Source: an uncultured Atopobiaceae bacterium (lineage in GTDB: Bacteria > Actinomycetota > Coriobacteriia > Coriobacteriales > Atopobiaceae). From it: 64,000 nt of DNA. Shown here piece by piece: positions 45,734-55,149 of the stretch. Both the position numbers and the translations under genes were made by a program. Numbering within the stretch: position 1 is the first letter of the stretch; each line of letters begins with the position of its first letter. The notes under the pieces are model-generated. The model was not told the origin of the DNA. It searched no databases and saw nothing but the letters and a program-made list of their open reading frames with translations. The stretch lies in the NCBI GenBank assembly GCA_944321515.1, contig CALULO010000005.1:62001-126000 (forward strand). Reading direction: 5' to 3'.

Positions 45734-47218
45734 CTAGTACTCGAACAGCTTCGCGGCGGCGTTCTCGCCGGCAATGCGCCCGGAGTTCAGGCAGAAGCCC
45801 ATCGTGTTGCCCGGGATGCAGTAGTTGTAGGAGTCACCGTAGATGGTGCAGGCGTCGGTGCCCACGCAGTAGAGGCCCGGGATGACCTTGTAGTCGTCGG
45901 TCATGACCTCCATGTTGTGGTTGATCAGCACGCCGCCGAGGGTGCCGTAGGCGCCGATGTACTGCTTGCAGCAGTAGAACGGGCCCTTCTCCAGGGGCAC
46001 CATGAACTCGTGCTCCTTCTCGAAGATCTCGTCCCAGCCCTTCTCGCACATCTCGTTGTACTCCTCGACGTTGGCGAGCAGGCCCTCCTTGTCGATGCCG
46101 GCCTTCTCGGCGAGCTCCTCGAGGGTGTCGGCCTGGCAGATGGGCTCGTAGCCGTCGGCGAGGTCGCGCTCCCACTGCTCGTCGAAGCCCTCGTAGAGGT
46201 CCTTGGGGTGGACGTGGGAGACGATGTCCGGGCCGTCCTTCTTCCAGTGCTTGAGCATCTTGGAGTCAAAGATGGAGAAGGCGACCTTGCCGGGCAGGTG
46301 GTTGATCGCGTTGCCGACGAAGGTGGTGTTGTAGACCTCGTCCTCGGGCATGAAGCGCTCGCCCTTGTTGTTGCACCAGTAGCAGGGCTGGCGGAAGGCG
46401 CCCTCGACGTAGAAGTGGTTCATGTTGTCGGGGAGCTGGTACATCATCTCCATGGTGACCGGGGTGTGGCCGGCGCCCACGGCGTGGCACATGTTGATAC
46501 CGTCGCCGTCCATGCCGGGCACGGCGAAGGAGAAGAGGTTCTTGCCCCAGTCGAGGCCGATCTCGTCCTTGATCATCTTGGGGTTGTTGCCGAAGCCGCC
46601 GGTGGCCACGATGACGGAGCTGCAGGAGATCTCGTACTCCTCGCCGTTCTTGTCCTTGGCGGTGACGCCCACCACGGCGCCCTCGTCGTTGGTGACGAGG
46701 CCGGTGGCCGGGGTCTCGAGCATGAACTCGACGCCGAGGTCCTGGGCGTGCTCGGTCATGCGCTTGGTCATCGTGGTGGCAGCGCGCGGGCCGGGCTCGG
46801 AGCCGTCCTCAGGCTGGACGACGTGCCAGGTGTACTCGCCGTCGGAGTAGGCGCGGGTGCGCTCGCGGGCGCGGAAGGCCGGGCGCACGCTGTTGAACTG
46901 GACGCCCATGTCCATGAGCCACTGGATGGTGTCGCCGCTCTTGAAGTAGTAGTCGCGCACGAGGCGGGCGTCCACCTGGTAGTGGGTGTAGAACATGTGG
47001 CGGCGGAAGAGCTCGCCGGGGGTGACCTCGATCATGCTGGCACGCTGGACGGGCGAGCCGGCCGCACACGGGCCCATGCCCATGTTGGCGGCGCCGCCGG
47101 TGTTGGCGGCCTTCTCGACGCAGATGACGCGCGCGCCGCTCTCGGCGGCCGCGTTGGCCGCGGCGAGGCCGGAGAGGCCCGCCGCAACGACGACGACGTC
47201 GGTCTCAAGCTTCTGCAT
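45734..47218 (-). CDS. FAD_binding_2 family reductase/dehydrogenase (fumarate reductase/ketosteroid dehydrogenase type)
   Basis: 494 residues. N-terminal dinucleotide fold TDVVVVAAGLSGLAAANAAAES with EKAANTGGA, a central capping domain, and C-terminal YGTLGGVLINHNMEVM ... GNTMGFCLNSGRIAGENAA as in flavoprotein subunits of the fumarate reductase superfamily. The first Rossmann glycine is replaced (VVAAGLSG for VVGxGxAG). No Tat signal, heme or FMN-binding domain, so unlike the secreted Coriobacteria reductases this one is cytoplasmic and must take electrons from partner proteins encoded in the same operon. Likely to saturate or desaturate a C-C bond of an unknown organic substrate. AAGGAGG precedes the ATG. 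Confidence 0.85.
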   Translation of the reverse strand: MQKLETDVVVVAAGLSGLAAANAAAESGARVICVEKAANTGGAANMGMGPCAAGSPVQRASMIEVTPGELFRRHMFYTHYQVDARLVRDYYFKSGDTIQWLMDMGVQFNSVRPAFRARERTRAYSDGEYTWHVVQPEDGSEPGPRAATTMTKRMTEHAQDLGVEFMLETPATGLVTNDEGAVVGVTAKDKNGEEYEISCSSVIVATGGFGNNPKMIKDEIGLDWGKNLFSFAVPGMDGDGINMCHAVGAGHTPVTMEMMYQLPDNMNHFYVEGAFRQPCYWCNNKGERFMPEDEVYNTTFVGNAINHLPGKVAFSIFDSKMLKHWKKDGPDIVSHVHPKDLYEGFDEQWERDLADGYEPICQADTLEELAEKAGIDKEGLLANVEEYNEMCEKGWDEIFEKEHEFMVPLEKGPFYCCKQYIGAYGTLGGVLINHNMEVMTDDYKVIPGLYCVGTDACTIYGDSYNYCIPGNTMGFCLNSGRIAGENAAAKLFEY

Positions 47219-47242
47219 GTGAAACCTCCTTCTGTAGGGGCC

Positions 47243-47740
47243 TTAGTGACGGTCGGCCGACATGCCCGCCTTGAGGGCAATCGGCGTCATGATGAGCGAG
47301 ATGATGTAGCACAGGACGTAGAGCGGCAGGGCCGTGGCCATGAACTCGCCGAAGACGGCGGCGGCCGCGGGCGCCTCGGGCGGCAGGTGCGGGATCACGT
47401 TCATGGCGGTGAGCGACAGGCCGATCACGATGACGAAGATCAGCGCCGGAATGACGTTGCCCACGAGCACGCCCGGGAGGCCGTGCGGGTCAAGGTGCAG
47501 GGCGGCCGGCACGGCCTGGGACAGCTTCTGCACGGGGATGACGAGGTTCAGGATTGTGGCGATGATGAAGGCCACGACCACGTTGAGGATGAAGCTCTGC
47601 GGCACGATGGGCTGCCCGGAGAGCAGCGGCGCGGCGAGGGACATGACGACGGCGAGGGGCGTGTTCTCGGTGAGGTTGAAGACCACGAGGAACTTGGCAC
47701 CCGGCTTGTGCTGCGGGCCGTCGTACTTGTCGGTGGGCAT
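47243..47740 (-). CDS. Four-helix membrane protein of unknown function
   Basis: 165 residues with about four hydrophobic segments (FILNVVVAFIIATILNLVI; LVGNVIPALIFVIVIGLSL; MATALPLYVLCYIISLIMT and a weaker first one). The pattern (helix ending in LNLVIPVQ, then GN…IFVIVIGLS, then LPLYVLCY) resembles the second small membrane protein of this island at 59235-59660. Could be DUF2798-like; I cannot assign a role. It sits between the flavoprotein and the iron-sulfur flavoprotein with strong Shine-Dalgarno sites on both sides. Confidence 0.75.
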   Translation of the reverse strand: MPTDKYDGPQHKPGAKFLVVFNLTENTPLAVVMSLAAPLLSGQPIVPQSFILNVVVAFIIATILNLVIPVQKLSQAVPAALHLDPHGLPGVLVGNVIPALIFVIVIGLSLTAMNVIPHLPPEAPAAAAVFGEFMATALPLYVLCYIISLIMTPIALKAGMSADRH

Positions 47741-47835
47741 GTGTTCACTCCTTCCTGAGGGCGCGCCGCCGGGCGCGCGGGGCGTGTCGTAAGACGGCGC
47801 GCGCCCCGAGGGACGCGCGCCTTAAGGTCGCGGTG

Positions 47836-48792
47836 CTAGTCGCGCGGGGGCATCGTGGGCTGGATGAGGTCGCGGTAGAAGGCGACGCGGTTCTTGTAGG
47901 CGTCGGTCTTCTGCATCTCGGCGAGCTTGCCCTCGTTCTCGTTGATATCCTTGCCGTGGATCTCCTTGCCGGTGATGGTGTCGTGGGCCTTGTGCAGGTC
48001 CTCGTCCTTGTAGGTGACCTTCACGACGCCGTCCTCGACGGAGACGGTGCCCTCGAGGCCGCACACGCAGCAGATGGCGCGGTTCTCGCCGGGGACCAGG
48101 TAGAAGTCATTGCAGTTGCAGTGCGGGCAGACACCGGGCTCGCCCTGGTAGGTGGCGTGCTCGATGTCCTTGGCAGCGTTGGCGAGGTTGACGCCGATCT
48201 GGTGGGCGCGCTCGATGAGCTTATCATCCATGAGGGCGGTCTTGGACCAGGGCACCCACTCGTTGTCGATGACCTTCCAGGCGGGCGTCATGGACTGGAT
48301 CTGGTGCTCGGACTGGACGTGCGTGCCCCAGTCGGAGCCGCCGATGCCAATGTAGGAGACGACCTTCGGGCTCATGATCGCGGGGTCGGGCACCTTGCCG
48401 GGCTTGCCCTGGGCGATGTTGCCCTCGGCGATCTTGGTGGAGATGAAGTTGTTGCCGGTGTCCATGCGGGGCCCGAAGCGGTCCATGATCGTGTGGAAGA
48501 GGCCCGAGGCACCGGTCTCGAAGATCGGGTCGACCATGATGACGCCGTCGGCGTGGAACATCTCAAAGGCCAGCCAGTCGAAGTCGTCCTTGTGGATGCA
48601 CATGTTGCCACGGCCGCTCATGAGCATCTTGACGCAGGTGATGCAGCCGGTGCAGTGCTTGATGTTGAGGTCCATGGCGCGGATGAACTCGATCTCGCAG
48701 CCCTCCTCCTGGCAGGCGCGCAGCACCTCCTTGCAGATGGTGTCGTTGTTGCCGTTCTTGGTGCCGAACGAGACGCCTACGATCTTTGTCAT
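47836..48792 (-). CDS. Iron-sulfur flavoprotein (NADPH-dependent FMN reductase fold) with zinc-ribbon-like C-terminus
   Basis: 318 residues. Flavodoxin-like N-terminus (VGVSFGTKNGNNDTICKEV) and the cysteine motif KHCTGCITCVKM ... GRGNMC that ligates a 4Fe-4S cluster in the ISF family. After about residue 215 an extension carries CPHCNCNDF and CCVCGLEG, a rubredoxin- or zinc-ribbon-like knuckle not present in simple ISFs. A one-electron carrier role between the ferredoxin-like proteins and the FAD reductase is likely. First gene of the minus-strand redox operon; AGGAGAGGGG precedes the ATG. Confidence 0.85.
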   Translation of the reverse strand: MTKIVGVSFGTKNGNNDTICKEVLRACQEEGCEIEFIRAMDLNIKHCTGCITCVKMLMSGRGNMCIHKDDFDWLAFEMFHADGVIMVDPIFETGASGLFHTIMDRFGPRMDTGNNFISTKIAEGNIAQGKPGKVPDPAIMSPKVVSYIGIGGSDWGTHVQSEHQIQSMTPAWKVIDNEWVPWSKTALMDDKLIERAHQIGVNLANAAKDIEHATYQGEPGVCPHCNCNDFYLVPGENRAICCVCGLEGTVSVEDGVVKVTYKDEDLHKAHDTITGKEIHGKDINENEGKLAEMQKTDAYKNRVAFYRDLIQPTMPPRD

Positions 48793-48907
48793 GACCTGTC
48801 CCCTCTCCTGGGCTCATGTCTTGGGGCCGCGGCTTGTCCGCGGCCACGGGTCCGTGCTGCGCGCACGCGCGCGGGGACAAGCGTCAGGCTGAGGAGGCAA
48901 CAAAAAA

Positions 48908-48943
48908 GTGGACCCCGGCACAGCAAAGCTGCCATGCGTCCAC
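48908..48943 (-). terminator. Terminator hairpin in the leader of the redox operon (possible attenuator)
   Basis: Minus-strand reading: GTGGAC, an inner GGCA...TGCC stem, GTCCAC, then TTTTTTG. It lies 132 bp after the PucR gene and 116 bp before the iron-sulfur flavoprotein gene. A second GTGGAC (plus positions 48972-48977) lies near the presumed transcript start and could pair with the same GTCCAC instead, so conditional termination is conceivable. It may simply be the pucR terminator. Confidence 0.65.
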
Positions 48944-48985
48944 GAGACGCACGACGGGCTCTGTGACCCTTGTCCACTGCCTGTC

Positions 48986-49014
48986 TATTTTGGACGTTTC
49001 GCGAATTCAGTCAA
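48986..49014 (-). promoter_or_regulatory. Possible promoter of the redox operon
   Basis: TTGACT (plus 49009-49014) and AAAATA (plus 48986-48991) are spaced by 17 bp on the minus strand. The -35 is good, the -10 weak, as expected for an activator-dependent promoter. It is upstream of the leader hairpin. Confidence 0.4.
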
Positions 49015-49074
49015 GCAACGCCGGTCCTTCTCGCCGAGCGGTCGAAAAGGGCCGGCGCGCGGCCGGCCGCAACG

Positions 49075-50649
49075 TCAGTAGACGTCCACGAAGCCGGTCA
49101 TGCCCTTCATCACGTGCTCGGTAAACGACACCGCCAGCCGGTCCTCGCCGTCCTTGAGGTCGAGGTCAAAGAGCTCCTTGACCTTGGAGGTGCGGTAGAA
49201 GTAGGTGTTGCGGTGCACGCAGAGCTCCTCGGCCGCGCGCCCCGGCGAGCCGGGGAACAGCACCGAGACCACGGAGGTCTCGAAATAGGAGGTCCCGTGC
49301 GCGCGGTCGTACTCGTACATGGCCACCACGCGCTTGTCGAGCATCATGTCCACCTGGCCGAGCGTCTGGACCGAGTTGGCGATCACGCGGTAGCGGTAGC
49401 GCCAGAACAGCACCACGCGCGGGGTCTCCTCATCCGAGAGCGCGTCGGCGAGCTCCGAGCACTGCATGAAGCGCGCCTGCACGTAGGTGAGCTGCGAGAA
49501 GGGCTCGGACACGAAGAAGCGCACGTCGTTGTTGCGCATCATCTCGCAGAGGCGCCGGTTTTCCCCGAAGAAGGACTCCGTGCGCGCGTAGTCGTCGTAG
49601 CCGGGGTGGCGCGAGCGCCCGAGGGAGACCATCACCACGAACTCGCCCTCGTGGACGGCCCAGAGCGCGCCCTTGAGGGTGCGCTCGACCATCTCCGAGA
49701 AGTGCGAGCGGTAGTCGTCGGCGGCAAGCCCCGGGCGCCCCTTGCACAGGACGAGCACGTAGGTTACGTCGAGCGGCAGGGTGGTGGAGGCAAGCTGGGA
49801 GCGCATGGTCTCCTCGGTGGTGATGCGCTTGGAGAGCAGGCCCGAGAGCACCGAGGAGCCGGCGCCGGCGCGCCCGCCCGCCGAGCCCGACTGGGCCACG
49901 ATGAGCCCCGCGAAGCTGCCTGCGTAGTCGATGAGCTCGACGTCTGACGGGCCGATCTGCCGCTCGCACTCGAGCACGTCGAGGCGGCCCATCTCGAGTC
50001 CCTTGTAGTACATGATCGAGGTGACCCAGCGCCGCCCCTCGCGCGTGTTCTCCGTGACCACCGCGTGGCGCTGGCGGCGCGCCTCGTCGAGGACGCCGTC
50101 GCTCACGAGCTGCTGCTCCACCGCCGGGCCGAGGTACCCGCTCGCGATGGTCTCGTTGACGTCCCCGGCGTCGTCGGGGAAGCGCCCGGCATGGGTGAGC
50201 ACGCGCCGGTCCGTGTTGACCACCACGAAGGGGTTGCCGATGAGACGGTGGACCCGGCTCGCAAAGCCCCGTAGGTCGCGCGACTCCTGGAAGGCCCGGT
50301 AGGCGCGCAGGCACTGGGCGCTCAACAGCTCGGCGCGCTGCGGGAGCCGCTCGAGGCGGGCGCGCATGGCCTCGAGGGAGTCGGCGGCGACCACCACCAC
50401 GAGGTCGTCCGGACAGGACTGGGTGGGCGCGATCTTGGTCCCGGCATAGGCGAGAACCACCGCGCGGTCCCCGAGCGAGGCCGTGAGGACGCGGGCCTCG
50501 GCGAGCGGGCAGAGGGCCACCCGCGGCAGCCCCTCGCCGCCGCCCATGCGGCTCCCCGAGCTCAGCAGCACGTCGGCGTCAAACAGGGACTGGTGCTTCG
50601 CCCGCGCGTCCGTGCAGCCCAGCTCGGCAATGACCGTGCGTACCCTCAT
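49075..50649 (-). CDS. PucR/CdaR-type transcriptional regulator
   Basis: 524 residues from ATG 50649 (GGAGGGGAG upstream). The C-terminus is the PucR helix-turn-helix: FETSVVSVLFPGSPGRAAEELCVHRNTYFYRTSKVKEL in three overlapping parts, with the recognisable VHRNT motif. The large N-terminal and central regions resemble the sensor parts of this family, which detect small molecules such as purine-catabolic intermediates or organic acids. It lies between the two arms of the redox/hydrolase island and is the likely island regulator; a dyad at 50666-50683 lies 16 bp upstream of its start. Confidence 0.88.
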   Translation of the reverse strand: MRVRTVIAELGCTDARAKHQSLFDADVLLSSGSRMGGGEGLPRVALCPLAEARVLTASLGDRAVVLAYAGTKIAPTQSCPDDLVVVVAADSLEAMRARLERLPQRAELLSAQCLRAYRAFQESRDLRGFASRVHRLIGNPFVVVNTDRRVLTHAGRFPDDAGDVNETIASGYLGPAVEQQLVSDGVLDEARRQRHAVVTENTREGRRWVTSIMYYKGLEMGRLDVLECERQIGPSDVELIDYAGSFAGLIVAQSGSAGGRAGAGSSVLSGLLSKRITTEETMRSQLASTTLPLDVTYVLVLCKGRPGLAADDYRSHFSEMVERTLKGALWAVHEGEFVVMVSLGRSRHPGYDDYARTESFFGENRRLCEMMRNNDVRFFVSEPFSQLTYVQARFMQCSELADALSDEETPRVVLFWRYRYRVIANSVQTLGQVDMMLDKRVVAMYEYDRAHGTSYFETSVVSVLFPGSPGRAAEELCVHRNTYFYRTSKVKELFDLDLKDGEDRLAVSFTEHVMKGMTGFVDVY

Positions 50650-50665
50650 GAGGCTCCCCTCCTCT

Positions 50666-50683
50666 TTTGTGCATCAGCACAAA
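50666..50683. promoter_or_regulatory. Perfect dyad TTTGTGC-4-GCACAAA, candidate PucR operator
   Basis: Seven-base arms with spacer ATCA lie between the start of the pucR-like gene and the plus-strand esterase operon. The A+T-rich symmetric motif stands out from the background. A related imperfect dyad (TTTTGTGC-AGAA-GTGCAAAA) is at 59103-59122 before the ACP gene. Confidence 0.6.
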
Positions 50684-50894
50684 TATCCTACCCCAGGGCG
50701 TCCCTTATTTGAATCCGCTGCCATAGGCGGCTCAGCGGGCGGTTCGTAAAGTAGAGACAGCTAGTTCAAGCTGTGCATTTCTGCCCCGAGAGGCCTTCGG
50801 AAGGTGCCGTCCACTCACCACGAGGGCCCTCAGGGGGCGGTCTTGTCACACGAGCCGCGCGGTCGCGCCCTTTTCACACGCCAGAGGGGATGTG

Positions 50895-51851
50895 GTGCTT
50901 TTGGCACGTTCGCACAAAGCCCCGATGCTCCGTCTCGTCGAGTCCATCAGGGACGAGACGCTCGAGGTCATCCTCGAGGGAGGTGTGAGCGGCAGGCGCC
51001 TCGAGGTTCCCCGGGCAGACGGTGGAGCAGTCGAGTGCTTCGTGCACGACGCGCCCTGGCCCGACTCCCCCACCCTCATAGAGCTCCACGGAGGCGGCTT
51101 CGCCCTCGGCGACGCCCGCAAGCTCGACGCGCTCTGCGCCTGGGCGAGAAGGGCGTTCGGGATCGGCGTCGTCTCCGTGAACTACCGCCTTGCGCCGGAC
51201 GACCCCTTCCCCGCCGCCCTCGGCGACGTGCGCGCCGTTCTTCTCGCCACGCTCGGCGACCCGGGCTCGGTGGGCATGGGCGCAGGCCCGGTCTTCGTCA
51301 TGGGCTACTCCGCCGGGGCCACGCTCGCCGTTGCCTCCGCGCTCGCGCTGGGAGACGAGGGGCGGGAGGTCCCCGCGGGCCTTTTGCTGCACTACCCGTT
51401 TTTCGACGCAGCCACCGAGCCTGCCGAGAAGGGCGGGCGCGAGATTGACCTGCCCCTTGACCTCATGCGCGCCTTCAACGAGTGGTACGTCGGCACCGCG
51501 GACGTACGTGACCCGCTGATCTCCCCGCTCTACGCCACGGACGCCCAGCTTGCGCGCCTGCCGCGCACTCTCATGTACCCCGTCGTCGGGGACGCGATGT
51601 ACGCCGAGGCCCACCAGCTCGCCGACCACATGCGCGCCGCGGGTGTCGACGTGAGCGTGTCCGACGTCGAGGGCGCCTACCACGGCTACGTGGAGGACTT
51701 CGCCAACGAGCGCGTCTACCGGGAGATGAACACCGAGGAGGCGATCGCGGCGCGGCCCGCGGAGGCTGCCGCACGGGCTCGCGAGGTCATCGTGGGCGGG
51801 CTCGAGGTTCTTCTCGGCACGCAGGCGACGGAGGAGCCCGACTTCATGTAG
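50895..51851 (+). CDS. Alpha/beta hydrolase, HSL-type esterase
   Basis: About 318 residues. The start is uncertain: GTG 50895 has GAGGGG five bases upstream, ATG 50925 is an alternative. The oxyanion-hole motif is ELHGGGFALG, the nucleophile elbow VMGYSAGATLA, followed by VNYRLAPDDPFPAAL of the hormone-sensitive lipase family and a late HGYVEDF region for the catalytic histidine. No signal peptide. It would release an acid or alcohol from an ester. First gene of the plus-strand arm with the acyltransferase, kinase and transporter. Confidence 0.88.
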   Translation: MLLARSHKAPMLRLVESIRDETLEVILEGGVSGRRLEVPRADGGAVECFVHDAPWPDSPTLIELHGGGFALGDARKLDALCAWARRAFGIGVVSVNYRLAPDDPFPAALGDVRAVLLATLGDPGSVGMGAGPVFVMGYSAGATLAVASALALGDEGREVPAGLLLHYPFFDAATEPAEKGGREIDLPLDLMRAFNEWYVGTADVRDPLISPLYATDAQLARLPRTLMYPVVGDAMYAEAHQLADHMRAAGVDVSVSDVEGAYHGYVEDFANERVYREMNTEEAIAARPAEAAARAREVIVGGLEVLLGTQATEEPDFM

Positions 51852-51911
51852 GTAGCCCCGTAACGGGGATGTCCTTTGCACGGCAAGAGAGAGGAAAGGA
51901 AGAAGAAGAGT

Positions 51912-52907
51912 ATGAACCAGGCATTCATCGACGACCTGACCGCGCGCGCCAAGGCTGCGCACAAGCACATCGTGTTCCCCGAGGGAGACTGCGCCGACAT
52001 CCTGCGCTGCGCGGAGAACCTGCTCAAGGGCGACATCGCCGACGTGACTATCATCGGCAACGAGCAGACGGTGGGCGAGCTGGCCGCCTCTGAGGGCATC
52101 GACCTGACCGGCGCCACCTACTTCGACAACACCGACGAGGCCGCCCGCGCCTCCCTCGTGGAGCCCGTCATGGCCGTGACCGACCAGTTCAGCGAGAAGG
52201 CCATCCAACGCAAGGCCAAGAAGGCCGAGAACGCCGCCATGTTCCTGCTGCTGACCGGCCAGGCCGACTGCTGCGCCGCCGGCCGCGTCCTCACCACCGC
52301 CGACGTCATCATCGCCGCGCAGTCCATCGTGGGCTTTGCCCCCGGCACCGCCGCGGTGAGCTCGCTCGGCATCGCCGACATCCCCGGCTACGAAGGCCCC
52401 GAGGGCTCGATGCTCGCCATCGGCGACTGCGCGATCAACGTGCTGCCCGACTCCGAGACCCTGGCCGACATCGCCATCGCCTCGGCCGACACCGTGAGCT
52501 CGCTTCTGGGCTGGGAGCCGCGCGTGGCGATGCTCTCCTTCTCCACCGACGGCAGCTCCGAGGACGACTCGATCGACGTCATCCGCAAGGGCATCGAGAT
52601 CGCCCGGAGCAAGCGCCCCGAGCTCAAGATCGACGGCGAGTTCCAGCTTGACGCCGCCATCAACCCCAAGGTGGCCGCGCGCAAGGTCAAGCGCGAGAGC
52701 GACGTTGCCGGCACCGCCAACGTCCTCATCTTCCCAAACCTCCACGCCGCCAACATCGGCGTCAAGCTCATCCAGACCTTCGGCCACGCCGACGCCTACG
52801 GCCCCGTGATCCAGGGCTTCGCCAAGCCGGTCTGCGACTTCTCCCGCTCGGCGCCGGTCTCCGAGATGATGGGCAACATCCTCATGCTGCTCGTCCGCGC
52901 CAACTAG
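51912..52907 (+). CDS. Phosphate acyltransferase (PTA/PTB family)
   Basis: 331 residues from ATG 51912, where a purine-rich GAGGAAAGGAAG run precedes it. It converts an acyl-CoA and phosphate to acyl phosphate. Motifs such as HIVFPEGDCADILRCAENL, AGRVLTTADVIIAAQSIVGF and IFPNLHAANIGVKLIQTFG are those of phosphate acetyl/butyryltransferases. Length is nearer to Pta (about 330) than to Ptb (about 300), but the partner downstream is a butyrate-type kinase, so the acyl group is not settled. Confidence 0.92.
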   Translation: MNQAFIDDLTARAKAAHKHIVFPEGDCADILRCAENLLKGDIADVTIIGNEQTVGELAASEGIDLTGATYFDNTDEAARASLVEPVMAVTDQFSEKAIQRKAKKAENAAMFLLLTGQADCCAAGRVLTTADVIIAAQSIVGFAPGTAAVSSLGIADIPGYEGPEGSMLAIGDCAINVLPDSETLADIAIASADTVSSLLGWEPRVAMLSFSTDGSSEDDSIDVIRKGIEIARSKRPELKIDGEFQLDAAINPKVAARKVKRESDVAGTANVLIFPNLHAANIGVKLIQTFGHADAYGPVIQGFAKPVCDFSRSAPVSEMMGNILMLLVRAN

Positions 52908-53048
52908 CCCTCTTCCTGGCGGGGCGCCGCGCCTTGGCCGGCCGGTGCCCCGCCGCTCCCCGCAGGGCCGCGTGACGGGCACCCTACCCCGCCGCGCGGC
53001 CCGCAACATGACAAGCCAGACATGCCACCAACCAGGAAAGGAAGTCAC

Positions 53049-54176
53049 ATGGCCTACCGCATCCTCACCCTCTCCCCAGGCTCCACGTCCACCAAGGTGG
53101 CCGTCTTCGAGGGGGACCAGGCCATCATGAAGGCCAACGTCCGCCACGACCCGGCCGAGCTCGCGCAGTTCGACCAGGCCGCCGACCAGCTCCAGTACCG
53201 CATCGACACCATCCGCCACGAGCTCGACGCCGCGGGCGTCTCGCTTGACTCCATCGACGCCTTCTCCGGCTACTGCGGCGGCATGGGCCCCACCGTGGGC
53301 GGCATCTTCCGCATCGACGAGACGGTTTGCGACCAGGTCCTCAACAAGAGCGGCTTCAACCACCCCGCCATCCTCGGCGCGCCGATCCTGTTCCAGTTTG
53401 CCCAGGAGACCGGCAAGCCCGCCTTTGCCGTCAACCAGCCCGACACCGACGAGCTGGCCGACGTCTCGCGCATCACCGGCTACCCCGGCGTCTACCGCAA
53501 GAGCCACGTGCACTGCCTCAACCAGAAGGAGGTGGCGATCCGCTACGCCGCCACCCTCGGCAAGCGCTATGACGAGGTCAACGTCGTGGTAGCCCACGTG
53601 GGCGGCGGCCTCTCCGTGGCGGCCCACGAGCACGGCCGCATGATCGACACCAACGACGTCCTCGAGGGCGCCGGCCCCTTCGCGCCCAACCGCTCCGGCG
53701 ACGTGCCCCTGAAGCCCGTGGTGGCGCTCGCGTTCTCCGGCGAGCACGACAAGAAGGAGATCGACGGCGTGATCGGCAAGACCGGCGGCCTCAAGGGGCT
53801 GCTCGGCACCGACGACACGATGGAGGTCGAGCGCCGCATCGACGCGGGCGACGCGTGGGCCAAGCTCGTCTACGAGGCCATGGCCTACCAGACGGCCAAG
53901 TACATCGGCGGCTTCGCCTGCGCCCTCATGGGCAAGGTGGACGGCATCGTGCTCACCGGCGGCGTCTCCAACGACCCCAAGTTCGTGGCCTATATCGAGG
54001 AGCGCGTGGGCTGGATCGCCCCGGTCAAGGCCTACGGCGGGGACTTCGAGATGGAGGCCCTTGCCGCCGGCGCCGTGCGCGCGCTCGACGGCACCGAGGA
54101 GGTCATGACCTTCACCGGCGAGCCCTCCTGGACCGGCTTTGACATGGACGGCGCCTTCGCCGACGTGGAGGCCTAA
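53049..54176 (+). CDS. buk: Butyrate kinase family
   Basis: 375 residues from ATG 53049. The ASKHA-fold phosphate loop LTLSPGSTSTKVAVFEG is the Buk form (acetate kinases read differently), followed by VVVAHVGGGLSVAAHEHG and GIVLTGGVSND. It transfers phosphate from acyl phosphate to ADP. Together with the preceding acyltransferase it gives ATP from an acyl-CoA. AGGAAAGG precedes the ATG. Related branched-chain or other short-chain acid kinases cannot be excluded. Confidence 0.93.
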   Translation: MAYRILTLSPGSTSTKVAVFEGDQAIMKANVRHDPAELAQFDQAADQLQYRIDTIRHELDAAGVSLDSIDAFSGYCGGMGPTVGGIFRIDETVCDQVLNKSGFNHPAILGAPILFQFAQETGKPAFAVNQPDTDELADVSRITGYPGVYRKSHVHCLNQKEVAIRYAATLGKRYDEVNVVVAHVGGGLSVAAHEHGRMIDTNDVLEGAGPFAPNRSGDVPLKPVVALAFSGEHDKKEIDGVIGKTGGLKGLLGTDDTMEVERRIDAGDAWAKLVYEAMAYQTAKYIGGFACALMGKVDGIVLTGGVSNDPKFVAYIEERVGWIAPVKAYGGDFEMEALAAGAVRALDGTEEVMTFTGEPSWTGFDMDGAFADVEA

Positions 54177-54181
54177 GCCGC

Positions 54182-55117
54182 ATGAGCTTTGCAGACACTG
54201 CCCTTCAGATGGTGGTTCTCGCCATCCCCATCCTCATCGGGTACGTGGCCCACAAGCTGGGCCTCATGGGCGGCGAGTTCGACAGCAAGCTCTCGGGGCT
54301 CGTGGTCAACGTGACGCTGCCGTGCATGATCTTGGCCTCCATCACGGCCCGTGAGCTCCCCTCCCCCAGCGAGGTGCTCACGCTGCTGGCCCTCTCCGCG
54401 GTGGGCTACGTGATCACCACCGTCATCGCCGTCGTAGCGCCGCGCATCATGGGGGCGCCCGCCGGCGAGCGGGGCTCCTACAGCTTCATCACCGCCTACG
54501 GCAACGTGGGCCTGATCGGCTTCCCCGTGCTCTCCGCGGTGCTCGGACCCGACGCGGTGCTGCTGGCCGCAATCGCCAACATCCCGTGGAACATCTTCGT
54601 GTTCAGCGCCGGCATGCTCATGATCTCGGGCATGCCAGAGGGCGGGGCCGGCGAAGTGGTGCGCACCTGCGCCAAGAAGCTCGTCAGCCCCGTGCTGATC
54701 GTGAGCGTCGCGGTGCTCGTGCTGGCGCTGCTGGGCATCAACGACCTCGGCATCCTCGGCGACGGCCTCACCACCTGCGGCAACTTCACCACCCCCGCGG
54801 CGCTACTCATCTCGGGCTCGTCGCTGGCCAACTACCCGCTGCGCGAGATGGTCTCCAACTGGCGCAGCTACGTGGCCGTGGCGCTGCGCCTGGTGGGCGT
54901 ACCCGTGGTGCTGCTGCTCGTGCTGCGCGGCTTTGTGACCGACCAGTACCTGCTCTCGCTCGTGGTGCTCGGGCAGGCCATGCCCGTGGCCACCAACGGC
55001 ATCCTCTACTGCCTCATGTACGACGTGGACGCCAAGCCGATGACGCAGGGAACGTTCCTCTCGATCATAGGCTCGATCCTCACGATTCCGCTTGTGGCGA
55101 TGCTCGTTGCGATGTAG
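54182..55117 (+). CDS. AEC (auxin efflux carrier) family transporter
   Basis: 311 residues, about ten hydrophobic segments, with the AEC-typical start IGYVAHKLGLM and the two-halved organisation; FITAYGNVGLIGFPVL is the conserved Asn/Gly crossover of the first half. Members export or import organic acids such as malate or malonate. Five bases after buk, so it is in the same operon and may export the acid released by Buk. A strong terminator follows. Confidence 0.9.
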   Translation: MSFADTALQMVVLAIPILIGYVAHKLGLMGGEFDSKLSGLVVNVTLPCMILASITARELPSPSEVLTLLALSAVGYVITTVIAVVAPRIMGAPAGERGSYSFITAYGNVGLIGFPVLSAVLGPDAVLLAAIANIPWNIFVFSAGMLMISGMPEGGAGEVVRTCAKKLVSPVLIVSVAVLVLALLGINDLGILGDGLTTCGNFTTPAALLISGSSLANYPLREMVSNWRSYVAVALRLVGVPVVLLLVLRGFVTDQYLLSLVVLGQAMPVATNGILYCLMYDVDAKPMTQGTFLSIIGSILTIPLVAMLVAM

Positions 55118-55149
55118 CGGGGCTTCGTCCTCGCCACGCGGCGTTGACG

